This document shows positions 10,254 to 20,708 of a stretch of DNA of 64,000 nucleotides, in pieces. Position 1 is the first letter of the stretch, and every line of letters begins with the position of its first letter. The notes under the pieces were generated by a model that was not told where the DNA came from, made no database searches, and worked only from the letters and a program-made list of their open reading frames with translations. Location of the stretch: contig JAACJM010000005.1 of the NCBI GenBank assembly GCA_013368315.1, forward strand, positions 992,001 to 1,056,000. The letters run 5' to 3'. The DNA comes from Tetrapyrgos nigripes. Taxonomy: Eukaryota; Basidiomycota; Agaricomycetes; Agaricales; Campanellaceae. The position numbers were made by a program, and so were the translations under genes.

Positions 10254-11823
10254 TTACTGAATTGTCGTTGGGTCGACGTGTAGGCAGTCAATTAGTCTTT
10301 CCAACGCTTCATTTCCTCCAAGGCGAGTAATTTCCATACGGATCTAGAGTAGAATATCAGCGAAGCTAAACTAACGGCTTAAATCAACCATTCGCCAGAC
10401 TTACCCTCGTTTCCATAGTCGCAAGTACAACAAGGGTGTATTGGAAGCTCTTGGTGTGCTCCTTGAGATAGTTGACCGTATGAAGCTTTAGCGTAGGCGT
10501 TTCCGGTCTCTTCTGTAAAACGTCTGTGCGAAACAATCAGCTCGGCCCCGAATCGAATGAACGCAAGAGCGCAGGTTGATTCTAGTATCTTACTGAGAAT
10601 TTGATGATTCTTGCTATCTGCTCTTATACCATGAACCACAGGGAACGAGAATTTACCCTCAGTGAGGTCTTCGGCAAATCCTTTGTTGGAGGTGTACTGC
10701 AAGGGGAGAGAGAATCCATTAGGTTGTATGGCATAGTGTACACCCAGGAGCGTAAATTTTCAGCTTACATTGGCACTAGACAGGTTCATGAGGTCATCTC
10801 GGATCTGGAAAAAGATGCCGATAAGGTTGACGAGGGGCACGTAATCGCTGTCATGTGTTAGAATCAGCTGTCAAGTTCACCAAGAGCGCATGAGCAAGTC
10901 ATACATATCAACATTAGTCTTTGACATAGCCATCATAAGCTTCACGCCTACTCGCAAAAGGCCGCCAGTCTCTGTGTGTTTTGAGAAGGTTCAAAGAAAG
11001 GCATGCGTACCAGAATGAAGTAGAACGTACTGTTTTTGACCATGTCAACATACTCCGTCTCGGTCGGACACACAAGATTGTCACGCCAGAAGAGATCAAG
11101 TCCTTGCCCGCGGTGGAGGTTGAGAAGTTCCGCTGTAAAGGACCTCTCTTTAGAAAAATATACCTCTCGAACAGGCCTGTACTGAAACTGACCATTGATG
11201 ATGAATTCAAGGTCGCGAGTTCGAACCTCGCACTCGGCAGAGGGATAGTACAGGTTTTTCAGTTCATGAAAAGCCAAAAAATAGACATAATTAGCTGTGT
11301 TGATTGTTTGAGGAACACCGTAGATCTTATGCGCCACTAAATATACTGTCAATTATCAGATCCATTGGCAGAGAACAGAAGAGCTCACCAGGATGCCCTC
11401 GCCGAAGCTGAGAGTTATCTTGAATATCATCAATGCTGTTTGATCATTCACTTGCATCATTCGTCTACCCTCTTGTGGATATGAAGAACTACTCACAGTA
11501 GACTTGCACTGTGCAGCATGTTCACTATTTTCGCAATACTCCTTGTCTTGTCCTTGGGGACATTAAGCCACAAATTGAACGCGTCGATGAATTGAGATCG
11601 AACGTCTTTTCCAGGATGCGAGATGATGTATGTGTATGGCTCCATGATACTCTGTAAAACATAAGTTTTTCTGAAGTAGACCCCAGTGGAAATGGCGCTA
11701 ACTTACCGATTCATCCTTCTCTGACCAGTCAGGGTCTCCTGACAGCCGTTCTACGATGGTGTCAAGGAGCTGCATTGCAGGCCCTTTGTTGTGGCAATCG
11801 ACTTCGTCAATGAGAAGGTCCAT
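10254..11823 (-). CDS. Geranylgeranyl diphosphate synthase (trans-prenyltransferase)
   Basis: Model: complement(join(10254..10343, 10405..10523, 10594..10696, 10769..10847, 10905..10971, 11031..11176, 11252..11336, 11389..11435, 11497..11651, 11707..11823)), 1008 nt, 335 aa. It condenses isopentenyl diphosphate with allylic diphosphates, probably to GGPP (C20). Seen: [15 protein letters not shown] near the N-terminus, [14 protein letters not shown] with the first Asp-rich motif DDIQD followed by [34 protein letters not shown], the second Asp motif region RDDLMN, and TEGKFSFP. Fungal GGPP synthases have this order and usually about 300-350 aa. Every splice junction keeps frame; the GTACTATCCC donor at 11251 is the least certain. 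A second copy beside a terpene synthase suggests a dedicated supply for the pathway rather than the housekeeping enzyme. A TATA-like string (TTTATATG, minus strand) lies at about 11901-11910. Confidence 0.92.
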
Positions 11824-12866
11824 CTCTTCGGTCAGTGGCAGTCAGAAGAAATGGAAAGACAAGAGTAGCAAGGGTTGATGAAATGCTTGTATATGTAGGT
11901 TCATATAAAGCCTTCACACTCACAACTCTGAATTCACTGTGAGAACTCTACCGGGACAGCTTTCAGTACTGGTAATGGCACAAGAAAGAAGATTCTGCGG
12001 ACACCGGAGTCGTTTAACATTTCACGGCCTTAGTTCGATGCGGGATTTTGTTCAATCTTGATCATATCGCCCTACCTGACCAAATGAAGTTTAGTCTTGC
12101 AATATACATAACTTACTTACGACGCAAACCACTTATCACTCGCTCGAGATTCAAATCAGAAGCTCGGGTTCAAAAACATGTTTGCTTTAGAGGTAAGGAC
12201 TCAAACGGGCTTTGAGCCACTACTGCATATTGGACCGGTGAGAACTGTCACCATCATCGAAACCGGGAAGTCGCTAGACTTTTCCTGTTGGGTTTAGATT
12301 CTTTTCGTCGAGTGATATAAAAACTTAGCTATTATCACGTACCAATACAGTACTTATCTATCAGTTCACCTTTCTTTTTGGCGTGTAATCATATCTACAT
12401 ATCTATGAATATAACAAACGTAATTATAAAGCTGAAATCCACATATCTCCAGGGGCGGATCAGAGTTGTTCAATCGAATAGAGATGATTAGCAGCGCTCA
12501 TTTTTTGCGTTTTTCCGGACGCAGACCATGTCCTTACGTGAATAAACCGAACCACACCCGAACAACTCGGTTTCCCAGAGTAAGTCGATGGATTCGGGAT
12601 TTCGTGTATGATTTCTTCTTCCCGTTGATTCCGGCGACACGAAGTAAGGCTGAATTTAGTATCTTCAATTCGTAGTCAGACGTACTTGATAGTAAGTGGA
12701 TTCGGGATTTCATGTATGATTTCTCCTTGCCGTTGATTCCGGCGACACGAAGTAAGGCTGAACTCAGTATCTTCTGTTTCTATCTCTGCTACTCTCCACA
12801 CAGGCATCAGTATACATATGTAGCCCCCAAATCCTATCTTTGTAACTTACCCTCTCAGACATTACC
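11824..12866. promoter_or_regulatory. Divergent promoter region between GGPP synthase and terpene synthase
   Basis: The two genes are transcribed away from each other, with 1,043 bp between their start codons and no gene between. A head-to-head arrangement allows joint control by one regulator. I see no motif that I can tie to a known factor. Confidence 0.5.
12579..12772. repeat. Duplicated about 80-bp segment in the terpene synthase promoter
   Basis: Two direct copies (12579-12667 and 12691-12772, period 108 bp) share GATTCGGGATTT, GTTGATTCCGGCGACACGAA and GTAAGGCTGAA, with few differences. They end 95 bp before the start codon at 12867. Confidence 0.8.
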
Positions 12867-13962
12867 ATGTCCAAAGCTATCGATACAACTCTCGCTCCTC
12901 AATATTTCCAGAAATTTCCTGTGCATATCCACAAGGATGAGCCTGTAGTCAAAGAGGGTTCTAGCGCCGCCGTCAAGATGTTCGAACGCTTGGTCCCAGA
13001 GAAGGATACACGTTCGCACGCTGTAGGTCCTTACGGTGACGCCTACGCGATCTGCTATCCCGAAGGCGACACCGAGAAGACTAAGCTCGCGGGAGAGATC
13101 ATCGAAGCTCTCTGGATGTATGACGGTGGGTGAATCTGCGCGAAATATATTTCATTCTTTGCTCATTGAAGCTAGATATCATTGAGGCCTTGCCCCATGA
13201 TGAGGCTGCACTCGAGCACGCTACGGTCAAGCAGATGCTTGCCGGGAACAAGGACGGAAAAGCTCCCGGTAGAAAGACCTTGATGACTAGCATCTTCCGC
13301 GACGCAAGAGATCGCATGATGGCTCTAGACCCGAAGGGTTCCCCTTGGATGATTGGAGTACTTCGTCAGTATCTGACTGAGTACGACGGAAACGACAATA
13401 CGTACAACGACATCGAAGAATATGCCACTTTCAGGACCTTGAACGTGGGCTTCCGGTCAGTCATAATATCTTCTGTTCTTAATAAAGTCTGAAACATATC
13501 CATCTAGTATCATGTCAGGGTTCATGCAATGGACCACTGACATCTACCTCAATGAAGAGGAGACTCAAATCACAAAGGATTTCTACATGGCTTCTGGACG
13601 AGTCATGGCCTTGACCAACGGTATGTAGACAATCACTGCATGCATGTTCATGTATTGACATACTCGAGATAGACTATTGGTCCTGGGAGATGGAAAAGAG
13701 AGAATCCATTGACCGCTCTGCCGGAATCCGCAACGCGATTCCCGTGCTCATGAAACAGTTCTCCTTGAACGAGAAAGACGCCAAGATTTTTGCCAAGGGC
13801 TTGACCGTCGATGCTGAGGAATACATGTGGAAATTGGGATTGGATTTGAAGAAGACAGGCTCTGAGACGATCAAGAAGTACGTTGATGCAATGATCCTGC
13901 TCATGGGAGGAAGTGGTTTTTGGTCTGCAACGTGCCCTAGGTACAACACAGCTCAGAAGTAG
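12867..13962 (+). CDS. Class I terpene synthase, likely diterpene cyclase
   Basis: Model: join(12867..13125, 13176..13455, 13508..13620, 13673..13962), 942 nt, 313 aa; three short introns with all phases consistent. Metal-binding motifs are present and correctly spaced: the Asp-rich motif MYDDIIEAL (residues about 85-93, created across intron 1), the NSE triad NDYWSWEME (N-D-x2-S-x3-E, across intron 3) and the C-terminal RY pair in PRYN. FRTLNVGFR fits the arginine that senses diphosphate. This is a stand-alone cyclase with no prenyltransferase domain. Its NSE form and its C-terminal WSATCPRYN resemble the cyclase halves of fungal chimaeric di-/sesterterpene synthases (from memory; no alignment run). 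With the GGPP synthase next door, GGPP is the most likely substrate; a sesquiterpene product is the alternative. It would act in the cytosol. Confidence 0.9.
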
Positions 13963-14838
13963 GCCTGTTACAGTGTATTGAGTTCTAAGTATCATATAGA
14001 AGTTTGGTCAGCGCGTTGTCCACTCTGTGCCGATGAAACCTGCTAAGGGAATCCGATGTCACTGATGAAGGAGTCTTACGCGTGACAATAACACGGCGCT
14101 TCAAGGCATGTCACGGTTCACCTGTAATGCGGCTTCAGAAAAACGAGGGCGGCAAAGCGGCTGGACTCTAGATCAATGCCGCAACCCGGGCCGTCTGGGT
14201 GAGCCATAGCCACACCAAAGCTACACGCTCGAGGCTATCTCAGACGAGTTCCTCTCCAACTACCTTTATCAAAAGGTGTGGGCCAGCTGTCCGCGTGGCG
14301 AGTACGAGGCGACAGGGCTCACCACAAACTTTAAGGGTCAATGCAGTAAGGAAGAGGCAGACGCAGAAAGAGGACCGAGGACCGAAAACGGAACATGATG
14401 GCCGTCAAAGTAAACGGAGGAAAAAGAGCATCAAGTAAAACAGACAATACGAGCATTGAAGGACTTCATGGTGGTGCCACGAGTCTAGGATGCTGATTGC
14501 TGACGAAAAGGAAATATGAATGGGTGAAAATGGAACGAAATAGGAGAGAACGGGAATAACCGGGGTACGGAATAGGCATAGCCACAAGCAGAAAGTGAGT
14601 GTAAAGAACTCAGCCTCATTCTTCGGCCTCGTAATCTCTGATCGTTCCCGCTAGTTTTTCATAAGTACTTCGAAAAAGTGGCTTTTGTTTAATTCGTTTG
14701 CAGCAAAATGATATTCATGCGGTGACTACGTTGATATTGCCTAGACAACAGACATGTATCCATTGATATTTACAGGAGGAAGTAGAAATCAAAACAATCA
14801 AAACTTTCACTCTATAATTCTCAGCTGTGATCCATTTC
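13963..14838. other. Intergenic region between terpene synthase and P450-1
   Basis: No gene is supported here. At 14573-14637 there is one copy of the dispersed repeat CATAGCCACAAGCAGAAA...GTAAAGAACTCAGCC...GGCCTCGTAAT, which is also at 30745-30800 and, in two halves, at 5937 and 6573. It ends with the same GGCCTCGTAA as family A. Confidence 0.5.
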
Positions 14839-16910
14839 TCATCCACGCCGAGCACGGAAAACAACCTCGGCAGTAAGATTTGGAATGAGAGACATCCCAA
14901 ACCATTGCGGAGGTGGTGGTTCCGTACGTCCATCCTCAAACTTGAAGTCGTATTCCAACAGGCAATGGACAAGCATCAACTTGAGTTCGTTGACAGCAAA
15001 GAACCTTCCAGGACTAAGAAAATCGAGTCATAAACGCTATAGGATATGTGGCAAAGTCAAAGAGAAAACTCACCATGCATGTTTTCCGTTCCCAAAGATC
15101 ATGTATTCGTTGTTGGGCTTGACCATATTCTGACCCATCTCTTCGCCTTCTTCAGATTTCATTTCGGCGAACCTGAAGCCATGGAACTCGTTTGCATTTG
15201 GATAAATGTTCTGGAGATGTATGATTAGCGTCTGCTCCCTGGTTAAAGTGGCTCCGAGAGGGCTTACTTCGTCGTTGTGAATAGCATTCGAAGCCGCTGA
15301 GACGAAAGTCCCAGCAGGAACCACCGTTCCATCCGAGAATTGAAAGTCTTTCAGGCAAAGACGGTTCATCGCAGCTGTAAAAAAACATGATCTGAGTCAT
15401 GAATCGTGATGTGCGGAGGAGAATATAGTTTACCGACACTGTTGCCCATAAGTCTCTGAGACTCCTTGAGAACACTATCCAGCTTGTGCATTCTGGCCAT
15501 AGCAGTCTTGGTCCATCCTTCTTCCTCGAGAATGCCATCAATCTCCTCACGAAGCGGATCATGGAGCTCAGGGTGACAGGCTAAGTAGTACATCGCGACT
15601 GTGAAGGCCTGAGATGAAAGTCGAATCAGCTTTTTGATGTCGTTACTAAGGAGCAGGAACCTACCATTGACGTAGTATGGATGGAGCCAAAATTGATGAT
15701 AATGATTTGAAGGGAAAGTTCCTCAACGGTTCTCTTTGAGGTAGGGGTCGCGTCGATGAGCCACGAAATTAAGTCGTTCTGAGAGTAATCCTGTCAGTCC
15801 TAAACATTGGGAGCCGTGGTGAGCGCAATAACTGACCGGTTTTCCGGGCCAGTCTTTCCCGTATTCTGCTTCCTTGGCTAGGCGTTCTTCAAGGACGGGT
15901 CTGAGGAGCTCTGCTCCGGTGCGCAACTGCTTAGGAACGTTTGAGATAACCTCAGAAACGAAGCTGGAAGTTATATGACCTGTGAGGCTGCGATGTTTGC
16001 AAGAGTGCAACCAGAACTTACGGTTTTAAAAAGTTGGGAAAAATCAAAAGTATGCTGGCGCAGACCATGATATCAACCGCAAATTCAATGTTCAGATCCC
16101 TGTACGCAGGATCTCGACAGGTCGGGAGCCCGACAAAGATTCTGTTACTCGTTCTCGAGATAATTCGCCTGGCTGCTTCTATGACACGAACTGACACCCA
16201 TTCTTCAATACAGAAGCCTTTAGTACCGCCCGGTATATGACTTAATAGGTGCAAAGAACTCACCGTCGTCTTTGATGAGAATCTCCTCGTCGAAACTGGT
16301 CTGTATCTCGTCGTGCATGTCCTCAAAGCGGGGAGCGATATCCCTCGTTATCTTGCTGCGTATCGCGTTAATCCGGTAGAAATCGGGTTCGTGGCTGTAA
16401 TCTCCAATTTGATAATGTACTTGAACAGCCTAGAGATGTGAAAGGTCAAGGAGGATCACAGTAAGCACAAAAGCTGGGCGTACATCATCTGCAGCAGGCC
16501 TGAGGGACAGAACATCGTCAGGGGCATTTTTGATATCTTCTATTAATCTGGGCCCACTGACGATAACTTGCCAACCGTTCACTGTCGGAATTTTGAAAGC
16601 GTGTCCGTTGTACTAAGGGCTCAATGTTGAGTAAGAAGTCGACATAGACCACTGATAAGTCACAAACCTTGCTGTATCCTTCACCGAGGATGGCCTGACT
16701 ATGCGTAAAGAACTTGAAGGCGCTTATCCAGGACAGCACAGGGAATGAATATCCCACTGTCGGTATCTTCCGCAACGGTGAAGTGCGACTGTCCACATAA
16801 GACTTGACGAAGCGATAGATGAGGAATGCTAGTGCAAAAAAACGGACGTAGTCCGAAAGATTCGACTTTGCGACCCAGGAGTCCAGTATAGCAGGGATTG
16901 GGAGTGACAT
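14839..16910 (-). CDS. Cytochrome P450-1, 517 aa
   Basis: Model: complement(join(14839..15013, 15074..15210, 15268..15374, 15434..15608, 15665..15778, 15837..15963, 16022..16202, 16264..16429, 16484..16612, 16668..16910)), 1554 nt. It is a haem mono-oxygenase, probably ER-anchored by the hydrophobic segment at residues about 20-35 (FFALAFLIYRFV). Seen: the proline-containing hinge SPLRKIPTVG, the I-helix region NFGSIHTTS, the K-helix ExxR as ESQR, and the haem loop FGNGKHACPGRFF with the Cys ligand completed across the last intron. The N-terminal half (FKIPTVNGWQVIVSG) resembles the fungal ent-kaurene-oxidase-like P450s, but I cannot assign a CYP family. The I-helix lacks the usual AGxxT. P450-4 (27859-29861) is a close paralogue with the same intron positions. 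Likely role: oxidation of the terpene scaffold. Confidence 0.92.
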
Positions 16911-17305
16911 GTCTCTGCTTCAGTAGCGAGGAAAGATACGCTGGTTGCAAAAATCAACCAACATAAAACAAATTGAAGATTGAAATCTTATCCGGAAAAC
17001 ACGGCTTACCTCGTCACCGTACCAATGCAGCGCTCATTCCCATCCCCCTGTTTCCACTGGGATCCCTCAAAATTGTGTCCAGGTTGATACGACAAACTCG
17101 GGATATGAAAGCGCAAAGGGGGATAGAAAATCATTCTGCGGAGAAGGTACATGAATGAAAGAGAGGGCGGGAGTAGGCCGGGAAGAGCTGATAGTGTGGT
17201 GATGGTTAGTTGCCAAGAAATTTTTAAGCTCGACTCGAACTACAGCCTGAGCTGCTTGGTTTGGTTTGGCTAAACATCGGCTCGGCTCACCGGTTAGCCG
17301 AGCTA
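16911..17305. other. Upstream region of P450-1
   Basis: No gene seen. The phrase CGGTTAGCCGAGCT (17291-17304) just before the Tc1/mariner element is echoed by CGGCTAACCGAGTCC at about 27098 on the far side of P450-3. I draw no conclusion from it. Confidence 0.35.
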
Positions 17306-18229
17306 CAGTCGTGGACAAGCAAAGTCGACAAATTTCTTCGTCGAGTTTTTCCCAGGCCAAGTGACCTTGTAGACCAAAGAAAAGTGTATTTCTGACGTAC
17401 TTACGAACTTAGAAAGAAGATTTAACGAGCCGATTTCCCTCGAAATGAAGTTTGGATTTTTGGCCCCCAAAAATTGAGAAAACCACTAAAAAAATCGCTA
17501 AAAATCTCAAACATGGCGGAAAACGCTCTATTCGCAATAGCGAGCATGATTCGCAAAAAAAAAAAAAAAAAGCGGTCAGGTACAAAAGTTTCTAGTCCAA
17601 ATATGGTAATCTGCTGTGCTCCACAGACCAACCATGGCGGGCGGGCGACCTCCCAAACGCAAAAGGAATCAGACAGGACTCAAACACCAGAAGAAGACGC
17701 CCGAAGCACCTCAAGAACCTGAAGAAAAAGCTAGAGAGGCACCATTAGCTGATATTTCAGGTACCAGCAGTCAAAGTAAAAATTTGACTCACAACGACAT
17801 TTTAGAACATGCGAAGAATGCCATGTTTAAATGGCTCGACTCCTGTCCAGCTGAAGTCATACGCAAGTTTATCAATCGGTCTTTCAGGTGTATGAGCGCA
17901 TACCGCCGTGGGTTGACTGGAAAGGCTCTGGAGTGGGCAATACGAAAGCAACGCGGTCATAGATCTGTCTCAGAGTCAGCGATGATGAGTATTGAAGCAG
18001 TCATCAACTCTACTTCACAACAATCATAGGTAGACTAGCTAGTATATACTCAAAAGTTTCGTTGAAATGACCCCAAAAATTGAGAATCCAAAATAGGTCG
18101 TGGGAAAAACTTCGGAATAGCATTTTTCGACGTTTTTCGACTTTTTGAGTCCGAATCTGTAAAAATTTTGGCCCAGAAAACTCGGGATCCGGCCCTAGAC
18201 ACATTGTTGACTTTGCTTGTCCACGACTG
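17306..18229 (+). mobile_element. 924-bp Tc1/mariner (pogo-like) element with TA duplication
   Basis: Terminal inverted repeats begin CAGTCGTGGACAAGCAAAGT and match over about 26 bp with one mismatch. TA flanks both ends (17304-17305, 18230-18231). It is too short for a full DDE transposase and carries only the ORF at 17634-18029. It sits between P450-1 and P450-2. Confidence 0.85.
17634..18029 (+). CDS. Transposon-borne ORF, lysine/arginine-rich N-terminus
   Basis: 131 aa from an ATG at 17634 (MAGGRPPKRKRNQTG), with a basic, nuclear-localisation-like start followed by an acidic Pro/Glu region. The C-terminal half (EVIRKFINRSFRCMSAYRRG, ending in KQRGHRSVS) resembles the leader of proteins found with mushroom DDE transposases. 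That resemblance is from memory only. It lies wholly inside the TIR element and the DDE core is missing, so it is probably a truncated transposase-associated protein rather than a host gene. A 17-base A run at about 17556-17572 precedes it. Confidence 0.5.
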   Translation: MAGGRPPKRKRNQTGLKHQKKTPEAPQEPEEKAREAPLADISGTSSQSKNLTHNDILEHAKNAMFKWLDSCPAEVIRKFINRSFRCMSAYRRGLTGKALEWAIRKQRGHRSVSESAMMSIEAVINSTSQQS

Positions 18230-18511
18230 TAACTCCGCGTACCTGGAGTATTAACCTGTATTAACCGAGCTGGGACCAATAATTCATGCGCCGGGGTCTC
18301 CGGGAAGCGTCCCGCTGTGTACATTATTGTTCCCGGGATGATAGGACTCGAGTAATTCAGTCATCTTCGAAAAGGTGAGCGTTTTACCTCGCGTCCACTC
18401 CCATTCCAGTTAGATGCGCTGTTCAAATCGGCCACCAGATCTGCAGCCCAAATACACCTCAAGGCGAATCGCGAGAAAGGAACACTATCCTTACCCCAAC
18501 ATCCATCCATT

Positions 18512-20708
18512 ATGGCTTCTTTGACCATCCCTCTTACCCTCTGCGCTATTACCTCGGTATGGTTGCTCAAGAGGCTCCTACAGAGATCCGCGGCTGTAGC
18601 ACAGACATTGAAAGACGTGGGCTCGTGTCCTGGTCGCGGCCGTCTCCTCTACAATCCCTTTGGAGGGCTCTCGCTGGCTATAGACAGATTTTCGCCGTTC
18701 AAGTGGCGCTTCCACGACTACCATGCAGCATTTGACCGTACGTTCGTTTATATTGGCAAAAGAACTACATCTGATATCAGCAATGTAGTCTACGCTCATT
18801 TTCAAAGCACAGTTCTAAGCTCTTTCGTGATTTGGAACGGTGAGCAGTACTACTGGCTTAGTGATGCAGACGCTATCAAGACTGTTTGCAACTCGAGAAA
18901 CATTTTTGAAAAGGATCTACCGGTGGTAAGCTTACCCTTTGCCTTCGCTTATCTTCCTCTCTCAATCGATATAGTACGAAAAATTCCTTAACTTCTGGGG
19001 GTCAAATATCATCTCAACGGAAGGCAATGAATGGAAAATGCATCGTGGAGTAGCAAGGTCCGCTTTCAACGAGGTACGCATCGTCAACAGCTCCTCCTAT
19101 CGTCATTGCTAACGTCTTAACAATTCATTCATAGGCGAATAATGCATTGGTTTGGTCAGAAACTACCCGCATTAGCTCACAATGGATGAGCAACTTGAAG
19201 AAGGAAGTCGAAGTTGACCTCCTTGAGGATTTGCGACTCGTAACTATTGTCGTAAAATCAATATTATCAGTATCTAACTGAATGTCTTCCTTCTCTAGAT
19301 TACCATGCAAGTCATCCAAGGAGCAGGGTTTGGACGGCGTCCCACCTGGGCAGAGGCCTCCAGCAAACAAGCAGACGGCGACCGAATGCCGTTCGAGGAG
19401 GCACTCGCTACAGCTGGGTCCAATCTCATACCAAGATCCATTACTCCTAGCTGGCTAATCGACATTGCTGAGAAGGCGGGTATCAAAAAGTTGACGGTCA
19501 TACGGACATCTTTTGACGATATCAAGTTCCACATGCTGGACTTAGTGCAACTCGCTAGGTCTTGGCTAGCCGGAGATGACAAGGACAAAGCGCTGGATGC
19601 TGCGCTGTTGAGGAACTTGGTTCAGGGTAATAATGATGAAGCAGAGTCCAACCGATTGGATGATGGGCAGCTACTTTCGAACGCCTTCGTGGGTCTTATT
19701 CTTTCAATTCATTCTTATCTTCGAAGCTCAACGAAGCTACAGATTTTTTTGGTCGCCGGTCATGGTGTGTCTGACACCTTCATTGACTTGCAATCCAGAT
19801 CACTCAATCCTTCATTTTCAGAGACAACTGCTCATTCGTTGTCATTCATGGTTGCCTTCCTGGCGATCTACCCTGAAGTTCAACGTAAAGTTAGAGAGGA
19901 AGTTCTCAGTCTCACTGGTGGTGATCCTACAGTTCAGTTGGTCAGTAGTCTTTTATTTATGACTCTGTGACTTTCTCATTCCATTGTCTATACATCAGTC
20001 GTACAAAGAGCACATGTCGAAGCTTGTGAGTTGGACTCTTTTCTGCATATCGAACCTGAGCCTGATCTTCTTCGGGGACAAGGTATACACATTAGCTGTA
20101 TTCTATGAGACTGGCAGGCTTTGCACTGTGGCACCCCGTCTTGGTCGCCGAGTACTATCCGATACAACTCTCACCAGCCGTCGTTTCGAGATTGCATCAG
20201 ATGGTAGTGCAGAACGTGTTCAAGAGTTCGATGTAAGCCTCAAGCGTGGCTCGCAGGTCATTGTGGATCTGACTGCAGTGCATAGAAACCGTAAGTACCT
20301 TCTTGAGCCTGAATAACTTGGGCTGAACACTCTCTTCTTTTCAGCAATTCACTGGGGTAGAGACGTGAATGAGTTCAAACCTGAACGATTCATAGACACC
20401 GACACTTACCATTGGCCCAGGAATGCATGTGAGCTTTATTTTTACCTCCTTCGATGCCGGAGCACATACTTACTTGCATCCTATCAGTCCTTGCGTTCTC
20501 CACAGGTCATCGCAGCTGCATCGGACAGAAATTCTCAACCACGGAGTCTCTCTGCCTTGTTGCCAACTTGGTGCGGCAATTCGACATTCTGCCTCCCCCC
20601 GATCTCAGAGACAAATCTTTTTCTGAGCAGAAGGGTATAACGGACTGGAAAACGTGGTTGACGTCGACGCCTTCGAATGCTAGAGTCACGTTCAAGCCAA
20701 GGTTTTGA
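18512..20708 (+). CDS. Cytochrome P450-2, 545 aa
   Basis: Model: join(18512..18737, 18789..18925, 18975..19073, 19135..19239, 19299..19688, 19743..19764, 19822..19940, 19999..20025, 20083..20290, 20345..20428, 20488..20708), 1638 nt, open throughout. Seen: an N-terminal hydrophobic anchor (residues 3-18), the C-helix phrase EGNEWKMHR, the I-helix FLVAGHETTAHS with the proton-relay AGHETT (built from a 22-nt exon), ETGR as ExxR, FKPERF and the haem loop FSTGHRSCIG. The first intron (51 nt, ending at 18788) is the least certain; without it the frame also stays open and adds 17 residues. It is unrelated in detail to P450-1 and P450-3, so the cluster holds three distinct P450 types. Likely role: hydroxylation of the terpenoid at the ER membrane. 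Confidence 0.9.

Noticed and set aside
11205..11245. A tRNA T-arm look-alike (GCGAG-TTCGAAC-CTCGC) on the plus strand
   Set aside because: It lies inside a GGPP synthase intron, and no acceptor stem, D-arm or anticodon arm can be found around it. The hairpin is likely chance or a relic.
10981..11340. 119-aa plus-strand ORF
   Set aside because: Shadow of GGPP synthase exons on the opposite strand.
18010..18324. 104-aa minus-strand ORF across the Tc1 element end
   Set aside because: Spans a transposon boundary and has no motif.
18738..18806. Alternative without intron 1, or with a 70-nt intron, in P450-2
   Set aside because: The 70-nt choice breaks the frame. Reading through keeps the frame but adds residues not expected in the family, so the 51-nt intron was preferred; this remains testable by cDNA.
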